From Thermus islandicus DSM 21543 (GTDB lineage: Bacteria; Deinococcota; Deinococci; Deinococcales; Thermaceae): a stretch of 64,000 bases of DNA. The DNA lies in assembly GCF_000421625.1 (NCBI RefSeq), contig NZ_ATXJ01000009.1:1-64000 (forward strand), in the 5' to 3' direction. This document shows positions 61,685 to 64,000 of the stretch, in pieces. Made by a program: the position numbers and the translations under genes. The notes beneath the pieces are model-generated. The model searched no databases. It was not told the origin of the DNA and saw only the letters and a program-made list of their open reading frames with translations. The first letter of the stretch is position 1. Each line of letters begins with the position of its first letter.

Positions 61685-62466
61685 AGGGCGAGAAGATATA
61701 GGCCAAGGCCCGTGGTGGCCATGAGGACCACCGCTAGAGCGGCAGCCTGGGGTAGGTCAAAGGTGCTCTCGGCCACGAGGCTATAGATCTGTAGGGAGAG
61801 CAAATTCTTGGCAAAGCCCGTAAGGGCCAAGGCAGTGCCGAAGGCCCCCATCATTCCCGCAAAGACGATGGCGCTTCCCGCCAGAATCCCGGGCATCAGG
61901 TTGGGCAGGAGCACCCGTATCCAGGCCTGGAGAGGGGTGGCCCCGGAAGCTCGGGCGGCCTCGAGGAGCTCTCTTCCCAAGCTCTCCAGTAGCGGCATGA
62001 GGGCCAGGGCGAAGAGGGGGATGTTGTAGAAGGGGAAGACCAGGAGGAGGCCCGTCCAGCTGTAAAGGTCAACGCGGGGGAGACCCAGGCTGGCCAAAAG
62101 CTGGTTCACCACCCCGTTTCGTCCCAGGAGGACGATGAAACCGAAGGCCACCACCAGCCCCGAAAGGGAGACCGGGATAGCGTAGAGGGAGAGGAGGAGG
62201 CGCTTAAGCCGGAGGGGAAGCCCTGCCGTCCAGTAGGCCACAAAGATGCCGCCCAAAGCTGCAAGCAGGGTAGAGGCCGTGGCAAAGAGAAGCGAGTTCC
62301 GCCAGGCCTCGAGGTAGGCGGGGGCGGTGAGGGCCCGAGCGTACCGGGTGAGGGTGAGGCCCTCTGGGGAGGAGAGGCTCCGCTCCCAAAGGGCCCAGAG
62401 GGGATAGGCGAAGAAGAGGCCCAGGAAGAGGAGCCCGGGTAAAAGCAACAGGCGTTCGCCGCGCAT
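61660..62466 (-). CDS. ABC importer permease, PotB-like
   Basis: A 268-aa permease with six segments and the EAA loop LLEAARASGATPLQAWIRVLLPNLMPGILAG (about 175-205). It starts at ATG 62466, only a few bases after a hairpin with a T-run, and no ribosome binding site is visible. It pairs with the next permease and the binding protein 62503-63615. No ATPase is in the window; it may lie beyond the right edge. Confidence 0.85.
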   Translation of the reverse strand: MRGERLLLLPGLLFLGLFFAYPLWALWERSLSSPEGLTLTRYARALTAPAYLEAWRNSLLFATASTLLAALGGIFVAYWTAGLPLRLKRLLLSLYAIPVSLSGLVVAFGFIVLLGRNGVVNQLLASLGLPRVDLYSWTGLLLVFPFYNIPLFALALMPLLESLGRELLEAARASGATPLQAWIRVLLPNLMPGILAGSAIVFAGMMGAFGTALALTGFAKNLLSLQIYSLVAESTFDLPQAAALAVVLMATTGLGLYLLALWERRWRR

Positions 62467-62495
62467 AGAAAAAGGGGCCGGCTTTAGCCGGCCCC
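62467..62495 (-). terminator. Intrinsic terminator between binding-protein and permease genes
   Basis: GGGGCCGGC (62474-62482) pairs with GCCGGCCCC (62487-62495) around TTTA. On the transcribed strand it is followed by a run of five U. The permease start codon follows at once. Of the four such hairpins in this window it is the only one with a true U-run. Confidence 0.8.
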
Positions 62496-62502
62496 AAGGT
62501 CC

Positions 62503-63615
62503 TTAGCGGATGGTCTCCGCGTAGTATTTCTGGAGAGCTTCGGACACCGCCTCCTCCTTCTTGTAGTCTACGAACTTCACCTTGGCGTAGGCGCTCTTGG
62601 GCGGGAATTTGGCGGCTACCTCCTTGGGGAGCTCCACATCAGGCCGGATGGGAGAGACAAAGGCTTTCGCGAAGAGGGATTGGCCGTACCGGGAGAAGAT
62701 GAACTCCAGGAAGAGCTTGGCGGTGTTGGGATGGGGGGCGTTGCGGGCGGCGATGATGCCCCCGCCGTTGGCCAGGGAGCCATCCTGGGGGATCACCACC
62801 TCGGTGGGGAAGGGGAAGCGCTCCTTCCAGGCGAGGAGGTTGTAGTCGTAGTTGATGAAGATCCCCACCTCGCCCCTTTCAAACTTGGCGGTGGTCACCT
62901 TGGGCTCCACCGCCCCGATCACTCCAAGCTTGTGCAAGCGGGCGAAGAAGTCCACCCCGGCCTTGTAGTTGTAAGGGTCCCCCGTGAGGGCGTAGGCGGC
63001 CGCCATGATGGTGGCCACGCCCGTGCCGGTGGCCCTGGGGTCCTGGTACTGGATCAGGCCCTTGTACTCGGGGTTTTCCAGCTCTTTCCAGCTCCTTGGC
63101 ACCTTTTTGACCAGCCTCGTGTTCACGATCCAACCCAGAGTGCCCTTGTATCCCGCGTACCAGGTGGACCCATCCTTGCCCTCGCCCTTTTGCCCCTCGG
63201 GGAGGGCGGTCCAGGAGGTGACCCGGTAGGGCAGGGTCAGGCCCTCCTCAGCCAGGGTCATGGCGAAGGCCGGTTTCAGGTCGGCGATGTCGTTTTTGCT
63301 GGCCTTTTCCTCCCGCATCCGGCTCAAGACCACGGCGCTTCCCATGTCAATGTCCTGCTGCCGGATGCCGAAGAGCCGCTGGAACTCAGCGAAGATGCCT
63401 CCGTAGTTGGCCCAGTCGTTGGGCATCCCGTAAGAGTTGATGACCCCACCCTCAGCCCGGGCCTTGGCGGCCAGGTCGCGAATGTAGGCGGTGTCCAGTT
63501 CAGGGGGAAGGGAGGCCCCTCCCTGGGCCAAAGCGCCAAGGTCTTTAAGGCCGAAAGTGAGGGCGAGGAGCGCCAATGCGCCCAGGCCGTACCACATGAA
63601 CCCCTTAGCTTTCAT
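62503..63615 (-). CDS. ABC importer substrate-binding protein (family 1-like)
   Basis: A 370-aa exported protein. ATG 63615 follows AGGAGGTGG and overlaps the upstream stop (ATGA). The N-terminal segment (about 7-30) is a signal peptide or anchor. Landmarks: INSYGMPNDWANYGGIFAEFQRLFGI, GWIVNTRLVKKVPRSWKELENPEYKGLIQYQDPRATGTGVATI and NGGGIIAARNAPHPNTAKLFLEFIFSRYGQSLFAK. Relatives bind iron(III), phosphonates, polyamines or sugar phosphates. Neighbouring GDPD, a sugar-phosphate isomerase-like gene and an SIS remnant favour a phosphorylated organic solute (inference). Confidence 0.8.
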   Translation of the reverse strand: MKAKGFMWYGLGALALLALTFGLKDLGALAQGGASLPPELDTAYIRDLAAKARAEGGVINSYGMPNDWANYGGIFAEFQRLFGIRQQDIDMGSAVVLSRMREEKASKNDIADLKPAFAMTLAEEGLTLPYRVTSWTALPEGQKGEGKDGSTWYAGYKGTLGWIVNTRLVKKVPRSWKELENPEYKGLIQYQDPRATGTGVATIMAAAYALTGDPYNYKAGVDFFARLHKLGVIGAVEPKVTTAKFERGEVGIFINYDYNLLAWKERFPFPTEVVIPQDGSLANGGGIIAARNAPHPNTAKLFLEFIFSRYGQSLFAKAFVSPIRPDVELPKEVAAKFPPKSAYAKVKFVDYKKEEAVSEALQKYYAETIR

Positions 63616-64000
63616 GCTGCACCACCTCCTGTTGCCTCGGGGACAAGCCCCGCAGAGGCCAAGCTCCTGTAGACCTCCAGATACTCCCCGACCTCCCTGG
63701 GAGGGAGCTCCACCACCAGGGTGCAAGGGCGAAGGGCGAAGGGGCGGACTTCCTCGGGGCTGGGGGGTAGATGCAAGTCGTAGTGCCCATCGTTGGTGTG
63801 GGCGTGGACATGGATGAGCCTGGCCCCCAAGGCCTCCAAGAAGGCCTCGGGAGGGGCCCCGGCCATGCGGGCGTGGCCCAGGTCCAGGCAGAAGTAGAGA
63901 TCGGGGATCTCCAGAAAGCGGGCCATCTCCTCCGGGGTCCTGGGGAGTTCTTGGGGGGCAGGGAGATTTTCCAGGACCAGGCGTAGCCCCAGATCCAAAG
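63612..64000 (-). CDS. Sugar phosphate isomerase/epimerase-like TIM barrel, partial
   Basis: The last 128 or more residues of a protein whose start lies beyond the right edge. LRLVLENLPAPQE, LYFCLDLGHARMAG and LIHVHAHTNDGHYDLHLPP are the metal-binding strands of the xylose-isomerase-like/AP-endonuclease-2 family (Glu, Asp-His, His). The stop overlaps the binding-protein start, so both belong to one operon. Substrate unknown. Confidence 0.75.
   Translation of the reverse strand, partial: LDLGLRLVLENLPAPQELPRTPEEMARFLEIPDLYFCLDLGHARMAGAPPEAFLEALGARLIHVHAHTNDGHYDLHLPPSPEEVRPFALRPCTLVVELPPREVGEYLEVYRSLASAGLVPEATGGGAA

Noticed and set aside
1-64000. CRISPR array, insertion sequence or rRNA/tRNA gene
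   Set aside because: No regularly spaced repeats, transposase frames or conserved RNA sequences were found; the only repeats are the short ones listed.

Overview
The window is chromosomal DNA of a very GC-rich thermophile, almost certainly a Thermus species. MutS is close to Thermus aquaticus/thermophilus MutS, the two-gene ABC exporter matches the T. thermophilus TmrAB pair in size and motif asymmetry, genes are tightly packed with many 1-8 bp overlaps, and many starts show the geometry of leaderless mRNAs (a TANNNT box about 7 bp before ATG/GTG). No rRNA, tRNA, CRISPR array or intact insertion sequence was recognised.

Layout. (1) 1-4750 (+): a four-gene secretion operon of a small secreted subunit, a PapD-like periplasmic chaperone, a second related subunit and an 814-aa usher-like outer-membrane protein, preceded by four TTCAC(A/G) repeats. 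(2) 4947-9670 (+): heterodimeric ABC exporter and folC. (3) 9627-20812 (-): a PrcB-like lipoprotein, a peptide ABC operon, a branched-chain amino-acid ABC operon (livKHMGF order) and glutamine synthetase; a second, different glutamine synthetase is divergent at 21145. (4) 22619-27632: secreted 5'-nucleotidase (+), then sulfite dehydrogenase SorAB, a MOSC protein and an AI-2E-type permease (-). (5) 27657-34276: mutS-mutL, rraA (-), purU and an HtrA protease. (6) 34273-38878 (-): a TAXI-TRAP transporter with two binding proteins and a DUF1850 protein. (7) 39093-47251: MFS transporter, envelope-sugar genes, upp, a kinase-like protein, hemW, a cyclase gene broken by a 20-bp tandem duplication, and an AhpD-like protein. 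(8) 47349-57706 (-): one long urea operon, urtABCDE-ureA-[34-aa ORF]-nickel permease-ureB-ureC-ureE-ureF-ureG-ureD, visibly less GC-rich than its surroundings and probably acquired. (9) 57930-64000: CBS protein (+), then on the minus strand a Na/Pi-type transporter, a glycerophosphodiesterase, an RpiR/SIS remnant, an ABC importer and a partial sugar-phosphate isomerase.

Functionally the window is dominated by nitrogen and carbon acquisition: peptide, branched-chain amino-acid and urea import converge on ammonia, which two glutamine synthetases assimilate. Four binding-protein/permease junctions carry a near-perfect GC hairpin, which should lower permease expression relative to the binding protein; the urea operon lacks it. 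Most interesting for follow-up are the divergent chaperone-usher-like operon with its response-regulator-type repeats, the shared symmetric -10 boxes between divergent genes (rraA/purU and AI-2E/mutS), the duplication-broken cyclase, a 33-nt dispersed repeat, and the inverted repeats at the glutamine synthetase and urea promoters.
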